NCBI RefSeq assembly: GCF_032884065.1
Contig: NW_027062649.1
Coordinates: 2,153,355 to 2,217,354 of the forward strand
Direction of reading: 5' to 3'
Length of the DNA: 64,000 nucleotides
From: Artemia franciscana
Taxonomy: Eukaryota; Arthropoda; Branchiopoda; Anostraca; Artemiidae
A program made the position numbers and the translations under genes. Under the pieces are notes generated by a model. That model was not told the origin of the DNA. It was given only the letters and a program-made list of their open reading frames with translations, and ran no database searches. Below are positions 34,381 through 45,963 of the stretch, in pieces (the stretch's first letter is position 1; each line of letters opens with the position of its first letter).

Positions 34381-35946
34381 TCAACGCCCCGCTCTTTACA
34401 CTAAAGTTTGACTCTTTCTCTCAACTTTACTTTTTAAAACAGCAAAAAACTTAAGCGTAAAGAGCGCGGAGTTGAGGAGGGAATAGCCCCTTTCATATAC
34501 AGAGTAATTTCTGTTCGTTTTAAGTTTTTATGTCGCTCCTTACTTTCAATTAAAAAACTTGTTATTTTTATTTAATTTCTGAACATTTTTGAATTAATGC
34601 ATGTTTTAATTTTTTATCTCCGCACATGAATAATCAAAATGAAATTTGCATATTAATTTTTTTTGGCTAAATGGCTTTCTCATAGTTTTGATCGGACGAT
34701 TTTGAGAAAAAAGGAGCGGGGGAGTAGGCCTAGTTACCCTCCAATTTTTTGGCTATTTAAAAAGGCAACTAGAACTTTTAATTTTTTACGAACGTTTTTA
34801 TTAGTAAAAATATACGTAACTTACGAATTAACTTACGTAACGAACTTCTATATTCGTATGTTTTTATTATTTATGTGAGGGGGTTCACCCCCTCTTCAAT
34901 ACCTCGCTCTTTACACTAAAGCTTAAGTTTTGTCCCAATTCCTTAAGAATGTCCCCTGAATCCCAAAGGCCGCAGAATAAATAGTTGAAATTAATAAAAT
35001 TACTTTTGCGTAAACAGCAAGGGATTGGGAGGAGGTAAACCCCTCATAGGTGCAATAATTTCTGTTCGTTTAGTTTCAATGCTGTTCCTTATTTTCAGTT
35101 GAAAAAACTGTTTCATATTTATTTTTTCATCGTTTTTTAAAAATGCTAAAAAATCCTGTGCCCCCTTCATGGAAATTTTCTTCCCCCATTACCTCCATGG
35201 AAATTTCCCCCTCCCCTCAACCGAAAAAATTCTCCTGAAAGCGTCTGTACACTTCCCAATAACCATTACTATATGTAAACACCGGTCAAAATTTGTAACT
35301 TGCAGCCCCTCCCACGGAGACTGTGGGAGAATAAGTCGTCCCCAAAGACATAGTTATTAGGTTTTTCTACTATGCTGAATAAAATGGCTGTCTCAGAATT
35401 TTGATCCGGTGACTTTGGGAAAAAACGAGCCTAGGAGGGGGCTGAGGTGCCCTCCAATTTTTTTGGTCACTTCATAAGGGCACTAGAACTTTTAATTTCT
35501 GTTAAAATGGGCCTCTTTCTACATTCTAGGACCACTGGGCTAATACTATCACCCTTGGGAAAAAAAACAACAAAAAAACAAATAAACGCGCATCCGTGAT
35601 CTGTCCCGTGGAAAAAAAAAATACAAAATTCCTCATCTTTGTAGATACGAGCTTGAAACCTCTACTGTAGGAGTTTCTGATACGCTGAATCTGATGGTAT
35701 GATTTTCGTTTAGATTCTATGACTTTTAAAGGATGTTTCCCCCTATTCTCTAAAATAAGGCAAATTTTCTCAGGCTTGTAACTTTTGATGGGTAAATCTA
35801 AACTCGATGAAACTTATATATTTAAAATCAGCATTAAAATGAGATCCTTTTGATGTAACTATTGTTATAAAATTCCGTTTTTTAAAATTTCGGTTACTAT
35901 TGAGCCGGGTCGCTCCTTGCTACAGATCGTTACCACGAACTGTTTG
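34381..35946 (+). repeat. Repeat family B, copy 3, inserted in the minisatellite with a 6-bp duplication
   Basis: The insert starts TCAACGCCCCGCTCTTTACA and ends ACCACGAACTGTTTG. ATTACC flanks it on both sides (34375-34380 and 35947-35952). It is 5'-truncated relative to copy 2: the outer left hairpin arm is absent. Internal order is the same as copies 1 and 2, including a CCACTGGGCTAATACTATC block where other copies read CCACTGGGTCGATACGATC. The insertion gives a clear right boundary for the family. Sense orientation, Hs6st intron 2. Confidence 0.88.
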
Positions 35947-36250
35947 ATTACCAAATCCTGTTCAATATTAAAAGTCATGTGAGATAATATAAAGAATTAT
36001 TTCTGGTATTAACTAAATCTTGCAGGTTATTATCAAAAATTAGAATGGTTTTAGCAAAATTGTGGGTGGTACTATCAAAATATTATCAAAGTCAAAGTAT
36101 TATCAATATTATCAATAATACTAAGTCAAGTATTATCAAACATCTTTCATTACATTATCAAATTTTTGTATGATATAATGAGAATCTTCTATTGTATTAT
36201 CAAAACCTTACGTGGTTTTATCAAAATTATACAACCTATTAGCAAAATCT
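35947..36250 (+). repeat. Right part of the interrupted minisatellite
   Basis: Units such as AAATCTTGCAGGTTATTATC and TTAGCAAAATTGTGGGTGG continue the array seen at 33830-34380. Confidence 0.75.
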
Positions 36251-37871
36251 TGAAAAAATTTTGGTCCCTAGAGAATTCTATACTTATAAATGACACCACA
36301 AATGGTTTGTTTTACTTAGGTTACATTTTCTTAACTGATTTTGAGCTAGGTTCGTTTGGGCTTAGTAAGCATACGCGCGCATGCTTAAAAAGCCCAAATC
36401 TTGCCCATTCCGTAAATCCTCTAATCCTCAAATCTTCCGTAATCCTCTGACTCCTCGTAACATCTTGCTACCTGTGAATATCTGTGGCATCAGTTTTCTA
36501 TCAGTTGGTGACCTTAGGAAAACTAGATGTTTCCAATTATTTCGTCTCTTTATGGAGTATAGCATTCCTCTTTTCTTCACATGAAATTTAGCAACTTAAA
36601 AACTGTCTCTGTTAAAAAATTATTTTGTACTTAATGTATCTTGATTTTGCACTATATTCAAGGCCCTTTTATATTCAAGGGAGCTTTTTTGTACAGGTTT
36701 TTGGACCTAAAGTGTGACCTATCTGTTTTTAAAATTCCAAGAGGGCCAAAGAAACCATATTTTAAACGTAGGGGAGATAACAAAGGGGTTTCATGGAAAT
36801 GTACCTCTTCTTTCCTGAGGGCTAATATTAGAAATTCAAAATGACCTATACCCTAAAATACTACGTGTCTGGAATTGACAAAAAGATGGCTTTGTCCATT
36901 GAACTTTTTTGAGCTACGCTTCTATTAAACTTTCCAAGCATTCAAACCTTGGAGTGAACTAGCATTGGAATCATGGGCGACTATAGGGGAAAAGAAAGCA
37001 CGCTAACTACTTCCAGGGACAGAGGAGCAAAAATACTAATGTTTTATTGCTGTTCTTCGTCCACTTAACACAAATTCTGTATCTGCAATTTAGAATCCAA
37101 ATTAGGGACTAGTTTTATTGCTGTCTCCTCCCGCCCCCTTACCTAACATAAATTCTGTATCCCCTGATTTGGAGTTCCAAAAAAAAGTCAAGCTGGAGTT
37201 CCAAAAAAAAAAGTCGATTCAATCGACAATTTGTTTATATTTGTTTTTAAGTTGTAGAAAATCTGCCTAATACTTATCTTCAGAGCTGTACCGCGGAGAG
37301 GGGCTGGTAAAATTGTTTTTTATATGAAAACTTTCTTTAAAATTCAACAAAAATTCTTATTAAAATTTTCAACACAGTCTTAAAAATAGTAAAATAGTGG
37401 CCTTTGTAAACGTTGCTAGCATCCTCCCTCTCTCCCCCCCCCGACTCCCAGAGAAAATCTTGATCTTCTGTAAGGGCCGGAACTGTATACGTCTATGGTG
37501 ATCAGCGTTTCCGCATCAGTTGAGTGTCTCTGCAAAGGGACCTTAAAAAACTAGACGCCTCTTCGTATTTTGCCTCCATATAAATATATAAATATAATAT
37601 TTCTAATTTTCTCCCATGTAACTTACTGAGTAACTTTAAACTGCAATCATACAATCATAAAATCTTTTTTTATGATTAGTATGCTCTGGTTCAGATTCAG
37701 TGTGATACTACAAATTAAGGTGGTGGAGGAGCGTACGGAGCTCTGATGGCCACAGATAAACTGGTGCTGTCGTAAGTTGTTGTTACCAGCAGTAGTAGTA
37801 GTAGTGTCCTTGTTCTTAGTATCGGTCTAGAAAATGGTCACGAATCCCTGATGTAAAAGATTTTTTTTCAG
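36251..37871. other. Rest of Hs6st intron 2, nothing firm
   Basis: Contains a near-palindrome AAGCATACGCGCGCATGCTT (about 36367), a block near 36765-36835 (TTCATGGAAATGTACCTCTT) that recurs near 40300, a nine-C run near 37434, and GTAGTAGTAGTAG near 37795. No exon recognised. Confidence 0.45.
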
Positions 37872-38096
37872 ATTTGGAAGACACTTAGTAAAAGATTTAG
37901 ACCTTGAGCGACCATGTAGCTGTCATCATGAGAAGAAAAGATGTGATTGCCTTAGACCAGGAAAGAGTCGTGAAATTTGGCTTTTTAGTCGCTATTCTAC
38001 TGGATGGAAATGCGGTTTGCATGCAGATTGGACTGAATTGACAGAGTGTGTAGATACAAAGCTGGATCAAATTGAAGGGGGAAATAAGAATCGAAG
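37872..38096 (+). CDS. Hs6st: Hs6st exon 3: Cys-rich and HADWTEL segment
   Basis: Acceptor GATTTTTTTTCAG precedes the exon. It encodes residues 99 (last base) to 174 (first two bases): FGRHLVKDLDLERPC, a C-x-C-x9-C-x-C cluster, then EIWLFSRYSTGWKCGLHADW and TELTECV. The WLFSR, GW-x-CGLHADWTEL order is diagnostic for HS6STs. The donor is unusual: GTTTTT after CGAAG, far from the GTAAGT consensus used by the other introns. Nonetheless it is the position that joins NRR to YLYVTFLRDP in frame. Reading on past it gives 21 more codons and a stop, so a truncated product would result if it were not spliced. A large palindrome begins 36 nt downstream. Confidence 0.92.
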
Positions 38097-38132
38097 GTTT
38101 TTTTCTGATTTTCATATAAACTTCAGAAAGTG

Positions 38133-38505
38133 GATGACGCATGGATGGATAATAGATAGACATATCTATTAACAAATGAACTAACATCATTTTATACAAT
38201 CCTAATAAGGAAGGGGGATTAATGCAAGATTTGCCTCTGACTCATTTTGACTATGTGTCTTGGCTTTTCTACAATTAGCCGTGGATTGATGCCCACAGCT
38301 ATTCGATTTTAATTCGTTGGTTTTTGAATTAAAATCAAATAGTTGTGGGCATCGAGCCAAGGCTAATTGTAGAAAAAGCCAAGAGAGATAGTCCAATTGA
38401 GTAAAAGGCATGTGTGGCATTGACCCCCTTATTATGATTTTCTAAAGTAATGCTAGTTCATTTGTTAATATGTCTATCTATTATTCGCCCATGCGTCATA
38501 CCTAG
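38133..38505. repeat. ~370-bp palindrome with a 10-bp loop, next to the exon 3 donor
   Basis: The arms pair over about 180 bp around a centre near 38320. Outer arms are GATGACGCATGG and CCATGCGTCAT; middle arms TTAACAAATGAACTAACAT and CTAGTTCATTTGTTAA; inner arms TTTTCTACAATTAGCC and GGCTAATTGTAGAAAA; and at the loop GATTTTAATTC with GAATTAAAATC. Mismatches and small indels increase outwards from the centre in places. There is no transposase. It may be a foldback element or an inverted duplication. Confidence 0.9.
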
Positions 38506-40500
38506 GGCAGTAGAACTAAGGTAGATAGTCATACAACCTATAGTTTTCCAAATGTATGGTTAAATGGCACAGGAAAACGGCGGGAGTAAGTGTGCCTCTC
38601 TTATTGAACCAATACTTATTTGTTATCATTTAGCAAGTCACGCCTGCCTAGAGTCTCAGGCAGGCTGACCAAGAATTTAAAATTGACATAGGACCATTAA
38701 ATTGCCTAGAATGAGAGGTAAACAAGGCACGCCTACCTATGCTCTTAGGCAGGTTGACTCGCAAACATTTTCAGGCCAAATTTTAATAAAATTTTCATTT
38801 ATTAAAAAAAGATTCCTACTGCGCCCTCTACTTGATTTTAATAAAAATAAAATTAAAAAAACACCCAAAGTGATTGTATCGGATTAACGAAGCTTCTTGA
38901 CTACTAAGGTCCCTGCGTCGGCCCTGCAGTGTATTTCTGCAGCATGATTCGATCTCTGGGTCCCGTATTACCAAGCTAAGGTCAAACTCACTGCGCCATT
39001 CACAGGACACTCAAAGGGATTTTACCCGTTAGGTTATTTATTTGAAATCTTACGCCATTGAAATTTATGCACCCGGGGCAAAGGTGTCCTTCTGTCTCTC
39101 CCCTCCCCCCTGAAATGGTCTTTGACTTCAGATGTTAATTTGACCAAGTTATAAGAAACAGCGGAGAAAACTGAGAGAGAAAATATCTTGGGGCTTTTGA
39201 TTTTAAAGCCTCAATCATCTCACGGGAAAAGTATCTAGGATTTTTGGTGTAAATTGAAATAATTCGGAATTTTGCATTGTCTTAGTCAATTTGCTGCTTC
39301 AAAAGTAAATTATGTTTATGGGCTAATTTTTCCTTTTTTTTTGCATCTGTCCTTAGTTTCTTTTGAATTACAAATATATCTTTGAAAACAAATCTAGTTA
39401 AACCATTCAGAATTGAATGGCTTATTGTCGTTTTTCAGTTTAAAATGTAAATCAGCTGATGGAAACATTTTTTGGATGTTTTGGTGCTGAAATTTAATTT
39501 GATGTCAAATAGTTCTGCATTTTAGTATGGACTTACTCGAATTGGCTTGTAAAAAAAGCAACATTGTGATTGGTGTCTAATATTAATCCTTATTTTCAAA
39601 AAAACTTCCTTTGAACTACAAATTTATCTTTGATGAATACAATTTCATGAACCATTCAGAACCAAAGTCGGCCACAAAGTGAAACAGTAGACCAAATTTA
39701 AAAAAGAATACTTACTGGTCGTTTTTTATTTTGAAATTTGAATCAGCGTAGATTACATGGGAACCTTCCTAACTCACAAGCTCCTTGAGCCAAAAACAGA
39801 CGCACAGATATCGAAGCCTGGCCTCTCTTCTGTGTGCTGTTGTGCTGCGGTAAAACATGAATGCTAATATTACTATGAAAAATAATTGAGAATATTCTTG
39901 GATATGCTCGAGCAACGCTTCGAGGTAGCTAGTTATTTTGGCAATGGTGGATATTGGAAGGGTTCACCTTTAGTCACAGAAGAAACGCGTCCTTGTTGGG
40001 GGCGAAATTTGCTTAGGGATGATAGTATTTGTCCTCTCCAACCCCCCCCCCCCCCACCCTAAGACCCTAGTTCCCCCAGCTGAAATTTAGTTTCTTCAAA
40101 AATGTTATAAAAACTAAGATTAGCCTGTGTAATTCAAGCATCCAAAGAAACGGGTCGGTACATCTTTGGCTTTATGGTGCTATAAGGGTCATTTTTCACT
40201 GTGATTTTCACTTGATTTTGGGGGATTGGCTCCAACTTTGCCCCCCTAGGATTTTGATAAAATTACGCCACTGGCTCTTGGGGCGAGGATATATTAAAAT
40301 GGCTTCGTGGGAATGTACCTTCTCTTTCCTGGGGACTAATATCGGGCTTTTAGGCACGTATTGAACTAGGTTGCACCTGGCTATTGTAAACTCACCCATG
40401 GAAACGTCTTCTTTATTTTACTGCCCTTTATTTTACTGACTAATTTAGTCCCAGTGATACATATAGTATCTGTTTCAACCGAACCCACTAAATAAAAAAT
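38506..40500. other. Hs6st intron 3, first part
   Basis: Two ~90-bp-spaced copies of a small hairpin lie at 38640-38675 and 38725-38760 (GCCTGCCTAGAGTCTCAGGC and GCCTACCTATGCTCTTAGGC). A run of 14 C lies near 40044-40057. No exon recognised. Confidence 0.5.
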
Positions 40501-40529
40501 CAGTCTTCGCAAGACTGTGCATATTTAAT

Positions 40530-42105
40530 AGATCAGCCATGTGTTGCTCTGAATTTGAATATTTGAGATTGGACTTCTTGGTATTTTTATTGAATAAGAA
40601 ATAATTTTTGAATGCAAGTTACTTAAAGTCAATCGTAATTTGGTTAAACTCCCGGGTAATGTGGAAAAGTTCTCGCATATAGGGAAATCTAGACCCGTCA
40701 TACAATTATATCCAATTTCTAATGTAAATTCAAGATGATAATTAACAACTGAATTCGGACATTTTTATATTTCTATCGAATAAGAAATAATTATCAAAAA
40801 AATAAATTACTTATTGGTTTATCCTCATAAGGTTAGACTTCCAGGTGGTATGAAAAAGACCCAACATATCCAGATAGATACCCGGCACATCAGGATACCG
40901 CTTTTCTAATCTATTTCTTATATTACTCTGTATTTGAATATCTGAAATTGGACTTTTTTGTATTTTTATTGACTAAGAAACACTGCATGTTCCTTCTCCT
41001 TTATCCAAGCCTGGGACTGGCTACTGACGAGTTAATCCGACAATAGGCGGAGTTAAGTCCTCGCATCCTCGCATATAATGAAATCTAGACCCGTCATATC
41101 ACGATACCCAATTTCTAATATAAATTAAAGCTGAAAATGAGCAACTGAATTTGAACCTTTTCATTTTTTCTATGGTCTAAGAAGTAATTTAAAAAAATAT
41201 ATATTACCTATTGCTTGATTCTCATAAGGCTAGACTCCTGGGTATTGTGAAAAAGACCCAAATATCCAGATAGATACCTGGCACACCATGATACCCCTTT
41301 TCTAATCTATTTCTAATATTTCTCTGTATATGAGTATTTGAAATTGGACTTCTTTGCATTTTTATGGAATTTGAAATAATCGTTGAAAATAAATCACTTG
41401 TTATTAATCGTCGTTAGGTTAAACTACCAGATAGTGTGGGGAAGACCTCACAGATATTGAAATATAGAACCGTCATACCATGATACCCAATTTCTAATAT
41501 AAATTAAAGATGATAGAGAATATGGCATTCGCATCTTTCTATATTTTCTGCGTACTAAGAAATAATTATTGAAAAATAAATTACTTATTGGCCGTTGATC
41601 GTCATAAGGTTAAACTCCTGGATGGTATGAAAAAGACTTGCAATATCAAGATAGTGTAATGTAGCGCCCTGACATACCATGATACCCCATTTCTAATATA
41701 AATTAAAGATGATAGAGAATATGGCATTCGCATCTTTCTATATTTTCTGCGTACTAAGAAATAATTATTGAAAAATAAATTACTTATTGGCCGTTGATCG
41801 TCATAAGGTTAAACTCCTGGATGGTATGAAAAAGACTTACAATATCAAGATAGTGTAATGTAGCGCCCTGACATACCATGATACCCAATTTCTAATATAA
41901 ATTAAAGATGATAGAGAATATGGCATTCGCATCTTTCTATATTTTCTGCGTACTAAGAAATAATTATTGAAAAATAAATTACTTATTGGCCGTTGATCGT
42001 CATAAGGTTAAACTCCTGGATGGTATGAAAAAGACTTACAATATCAAGATAGTGTAATGTAGCGCCCTGACATACCATGATACCCCATTTCTAATATACT
42101 GCTAA
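40530..42105 (+). repeat. Satellite array in Hs6st intron 3, degenerate left half and 199-bp homogeneous right half
   Basis: GATGATAGAGAATATGGCAT occurs at 41509, 41708 and 41907, exactly 199 bp apart. Shared blocks are AAGAAATAATTATTGAAAAA, GTCATAAGGTTAAACTCCTG, GTATGAAAAAGACTTACAAT and CATACCATGATACCC. Left of 41500 the same blocks recur with many changes and variable spacing. The array ends about 265 bp before exon 4. Confidence 0.92.
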
Positions 42106-42370
42106 TATTACCAAGAACTTAGTGAATATTCGGAATTCGGCTTTTAGGCGCTCGTTATTACTACTATTTCCTGGTTGTTATTAATAATAACCAGATCATC
42201 TTTAATTATGAAATACTAAAACTATTTAATTCCCTTTAATGTAATGACGTCAATAGCTCTTGCCCCACTCCCTTCCCCCTAAAAAAAGGCTGTGTGTGTG
42301 CTTCCACATTTGTAAGGCCGTGGTGGTACAACCATATGAAACGTAATTATGATGTATCTCTGGTTTCTAG

Positions 42371-42519
42371 GTACCTTTATGTCACGTTCCTTCGGGACCC
42401 TGTCTCTAGGTTCCTTTCAGAATTTCGACATGTTCAGAGAGGGGCAACGTGGAAGAATTCGAAGCATTCCTGTAACCATCGGCTAGCCACCAAAAATGAA
42501 CTACCACCTTGTTTTGAAG
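42371..42519 (+). CDS. Hs6st: Hs6st exon 4: 3'-PAPS-binding motif
   Basis: Acceptor ATCTCTGGTTTCTAG precedes and donor GTTAGA follows GAAG. It encodes residues 174 (last base) to 224 (first base): YLYVTFLRDPVSRFLSEFRH, VQRGATWKNS, then ELPPCFEG. The YVTFLRDPVSRFLSE stretch is the 3'-phosphate-binding region, with Arg182 and Ser186 at the expected positions, and RHVQRGATWK is diagnostic for HS6ST. The peptide joins both neighbours in frame. The exon lies between the 199-bp satellite and a SINE. Confidence 0.95.
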
Positions 42520-42907
42520 GTTAGACCCTTTTTTCCTTTTAACAAATACCTGACTGGTAGGGTATTTTCAGGATGAAAATAGCTCTTCCTCGATTCTTCA
42601 GATAGCTACTGGAAGGTCACCTTGGGGTTTCTCGCACCTCGAGTAGGAAGATGTGCAGGCAACAGTGACATCATTACGAGATTACCAGAAACTCTGTTGT
42701 GGAGGCTCTAGGTTCCTCTGGGGGCACAGCAGGATTTAAAATAATCTAAAGTAACCAAAATCTAATATTTTAATGACACACAACAGTAAGCCATAGATAT
42801 GTGACATGATATTGGTGGTTTTTTTTCTAATGTAGTTTTTAATGCTGATTACATAACTGAAAACTGTTTTACTTCATCCCTTCTTGTTTTCAATATATAT
42901 TTCATCT
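42520..42907. other. Hs6st intron 4, left part
   Basis: The segment 42785-42900 (AGCCATAGATATGTGACATG, GATTACATAACTGAAAACTG) recurs at 43475-43585 (AGCCATAGATATCTGGCATG, GGTTACAAATCTGAAAAATT), so a SINE-containing block separates two old duplicate copies. Confidence 0.6.
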
Positions 42908-43228
42908 TTTGACGAATGGTTAATGCGCTATAATTGAGACCGTCTCCCCAAGAGGACAGTGATTCGAGCCCTCGTGCTGCTGGTTATTTGGTTGGAACGG
43001 AGGTCAGTGGCTTGACTCTGCAAGCTCAGCCACAGTCGACACAGCATTTAAATGTGTACCTGGAGAAATATGGGGAAGGTAAATAGGGAGGCCGTGCGAA
43101 AGCACAGGATGTCTGACCCCTCGGGTCCTGCTCTCCCCATTTGCAATTCCTGGATGAAGGGGCATGGAATGATGATCAGCACCACCGGTAGGGATTGCAA
43201 AAATCCAACACCGTTGTATTTACCTTTT
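42908..43228 (+). mobile_element. Diverged tRNA-derived SINE
   Basis: Same family as that at 6919: B box GTGATTCGAGCCC near 42958, then GTCAGTGGCTTGACTCTGCA, ACCTGGAGAAATATGGGGAA, GATGATCAGCACCACCGG and a CACCGTTGTATTTACC end. The A box is degraded. It lies within Hs6st intron 4 in the sense orientation. Confidence 0.85.
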
Positions 43229-44025
43229 TTGAGGGGGGGGGGGCATTTTTCGTATATAACACCACAAAGAGATGTTTAAGACCTCACTTGGGATTTAACT
43301 ACATATGCTATGCAGCTTATTGTTGGATGTGTAGTCATTCAATTGAGTACCCAATAATCTCCTTAGGCAGTTCCTCTGGAGAACATCTAGTATTTTATCC
43401 ATGATCTTTTGAAGTTCTTTGTTTCAGAGCTATACTTGACTACTAGAAGGACCATGTGTCGATTAGTATCGACAATAGCCAGCCATAGATATCTGGCATG
43501 GTATTTGTTGTTTTCTAAGAGTTTTGCTTGCTGGTTACAAATCTGAAAAATTGTTTCACTCTACCGCACTACGCTTTCAAGATATCTATAAAAATATATG
43601 TTTTCAAAAAACTTATATTTCGTAATCCCTTTTCGTCGGAATTCCAATGTAAAAATAAAATGTGAGAAAGTATTAAAAACTATTTATAATTAATAGAATG
43701 AAAGTTACCATTAATGTTGCCATAATTATTCTGGAAGCTCTCCATAGAGAGGAAAGTGTATCTTAGGGACATTTCTTGTTATTGCCGTCACATGGTCAAA
43801 AACCGTATGCTCATACATGCAAACATAAAGAGGATTATCCCCCTCCCCCGACTAGCTCGGTCAGAAAGGATTTTATTGTATGTATTCGAGAAAGTTCTCA
43901 TTTCGCTCTTTTCATTAGTACCCAAAAATAATTCAGATTTTCATAGATTTTAGAAAAAACTTTTAAATTTTCTAAATTATAAAGTTTCTATAGCTGTAAA
44001 TAAAGAAGAAACTTTGTTTAAACAA
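43229..44025. other. Hs6st intron 4, no exon seen
   Basis: Starts with a run of ten or more G. The old duplicate of 42785-42900 lies at 43475-43585. Otherwise AT-rich and unrecognised. Confidence 0.4.
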
Positions 44026-44500
44026 GTAAGGGTAATATCTCACATGGTAGTATTTGCTATCAAATCATGAGTCCACAAAGAAAAATACATAGTTTTTCAT
44101 ATAAGGTAATAACATAAGGGTAATAGCTCACATGGTAATACTTGCTGACAAAGTATGAATCAATAAAGAAAAATACGTATTTTTTCATATAAGGGAAATA
44201 GTAAGGGTAATAACATATAAGGGTAATAGCTCACACGGTAATACTTGTTGACAAAGTATGAATCAATAAAGAAGAATCCATAATTTTTCATATAAGGGAA
44301 ATAGTAAGGGTAATAACATATAAGGGTAATAGCTCACACGGTAATACTTGTTGACAAAGCATATATCCATAAAGAAAAATACATAATTTTTCATATAAGG
44401 GAAACAGTAAGGGTAATAACATATAAGGGTAATAGGTCACACGGTAATACCTGTTGACAAAGTATGAATCCATAGAGAAAAATCCATAATTTTTCCAATA
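44026..44500 (+). repeat. Tandem repeat, ~100-bp unit, 4-5 copies
   Basis: TAAGGGTAATAGCTCACACG, GTAATACTTGTTGACAAAG, AAGAAAAATACATA and TTTTTCATATAAGGGAAA repeat about every 86-104 bp. Right-hand copies are more alike than the left ones. Confidence 0.9.
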
Positions 44501-45950
44501 TTTTGTATATTTGACTTAGAAGTTTTCACCCTACCTTGTGTCTCAAACTCTTTAGTATGTCATTAGAGGTTATCCTAAAGGACCAAGGACATCAAAAGAA
44601 AAAATTTTGCCCTTAGACCCGTCCTTTATTAATTTATTCCTGAAAATCGGGATTTTCTAACAGTTTTCTTTAAATAGTTTCATAATTTTGAAGTTTCAAT
44701 GCAGTGCCAGATTCTCGGCAGTGTTGCAATGTTGGAAAGTAAAAATAAAAAAGATATAGACGGTTGTGTAAGTTAACGCTCAACCAATTTAGGTTTGTCT
44801 CTGGTACTTTGGTTAACATTAGCAGCAAGTTCTTTGCATGTTAAAGCATCAACAGTTTTCTGAGGAAAATGTCAGCTCTCGTTGAAATTACCAAGAATTT
44901 CAAAACTGGTAAAACATGTGATTATATGCCTTTTCATACTGCAACTTACTTGTATGGTCTATTACGTGATTGTAATGCCACTGCAAGAATCTGGTCATTT
45001 AAAAAAAAATAATAAAACTGATAAATTTTAAATAATAAAAAAAAAATAAGTCCAATTTCACTCATGTCGGCATTTATCGCTATTTTTTAAAAATAACCTC
45101 ACATTATGAGCTTTGTGTGTGTCATTTTGGTATTTTATATTATTCAATATAAAATTATGCTATTGCAGCTAATATTAAGGAATTTATTTTATCCAAAAAA
45201 TAATAGTTGTTAGAAAATTTATTTTGCCTCACTTTAAGCTGCAGTTGCTTAAGGGTTTAAAATGAAAGCTAACTCAACCAATCAAATATCCTTAACACAT
45301 ACTTCTTCAAATCATGCCCCCTTTTTCCTGCCCTATTCTCTCTGGTATGGCTGTTATTAGTACAAAAAAAAATCTTCTGTGCCACCCTTACAAATGAGCT
45401 CGAATGGGGGATACTCACTGTATTATTGATAAGTAAGCCAATGCTTCGCTGTTCTTGCTTTAATTCCTTTTGCAAATTTAAGCGCCATAGAGTGCATTTT
45501 TTCTGTGTTTGACTATGTTTCATTGGAATATGCATGTTCCCTGTGTTTTGACCAGATTTAGTAGCAATGTTTAGTGATCTATTTTAAGACATCTCAAATG
45601 GACCATACATATTCTAATATTGTTAAGCAAACTATGTCTATATCCTCCATGTATACCGTCCATCTTCGAAAGATCATTCTTTCATCCATCTGTACCTGTC
45701 ATGCCATCTTTCATTAGACTATTCATGTACATGTGAAACCCTGGTGCTTTGATCAAACATAGTGATAATATCGAGTGACCTCATTTAGACAGTATCGTTG
45801 AACAAACTAACATATCGCAATTTTTGCTTGAACTCTGAATAAATTCAAGTGCCAGTAAAAAAAAAATTAACGTTTCACAGTTAGAAAAAAGTTTGAAAGA
45901 ATAGAAAGATCAATAGAAGTCTGCAGACCAAGATTAGAATATTGGAAGCT
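44501..45950. other. Hs6st intron 4, middle part, nothing recognised
   Basis: AT-rich with A runs. Similar sentences such as GAACTCTGAATAAATTCAAG near 45832 and GAACTCCTGAATAAATTCAA near 46608 flank the LINE fragment, showing that it sits in duplicated or repetitive DNA. Confidence 0.4.
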
Positions 45951-45963
45951 ACAATGATGACGA

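Noticed and set aside
38097-38172. Continuation of Hs6st exon 3 into FFSDFHINFRKWMTH and a stop.
   Set aside because: Family alignment requires YLYVTFLRDP next, which exon 4 supplies in frame; the continuation has no homology.
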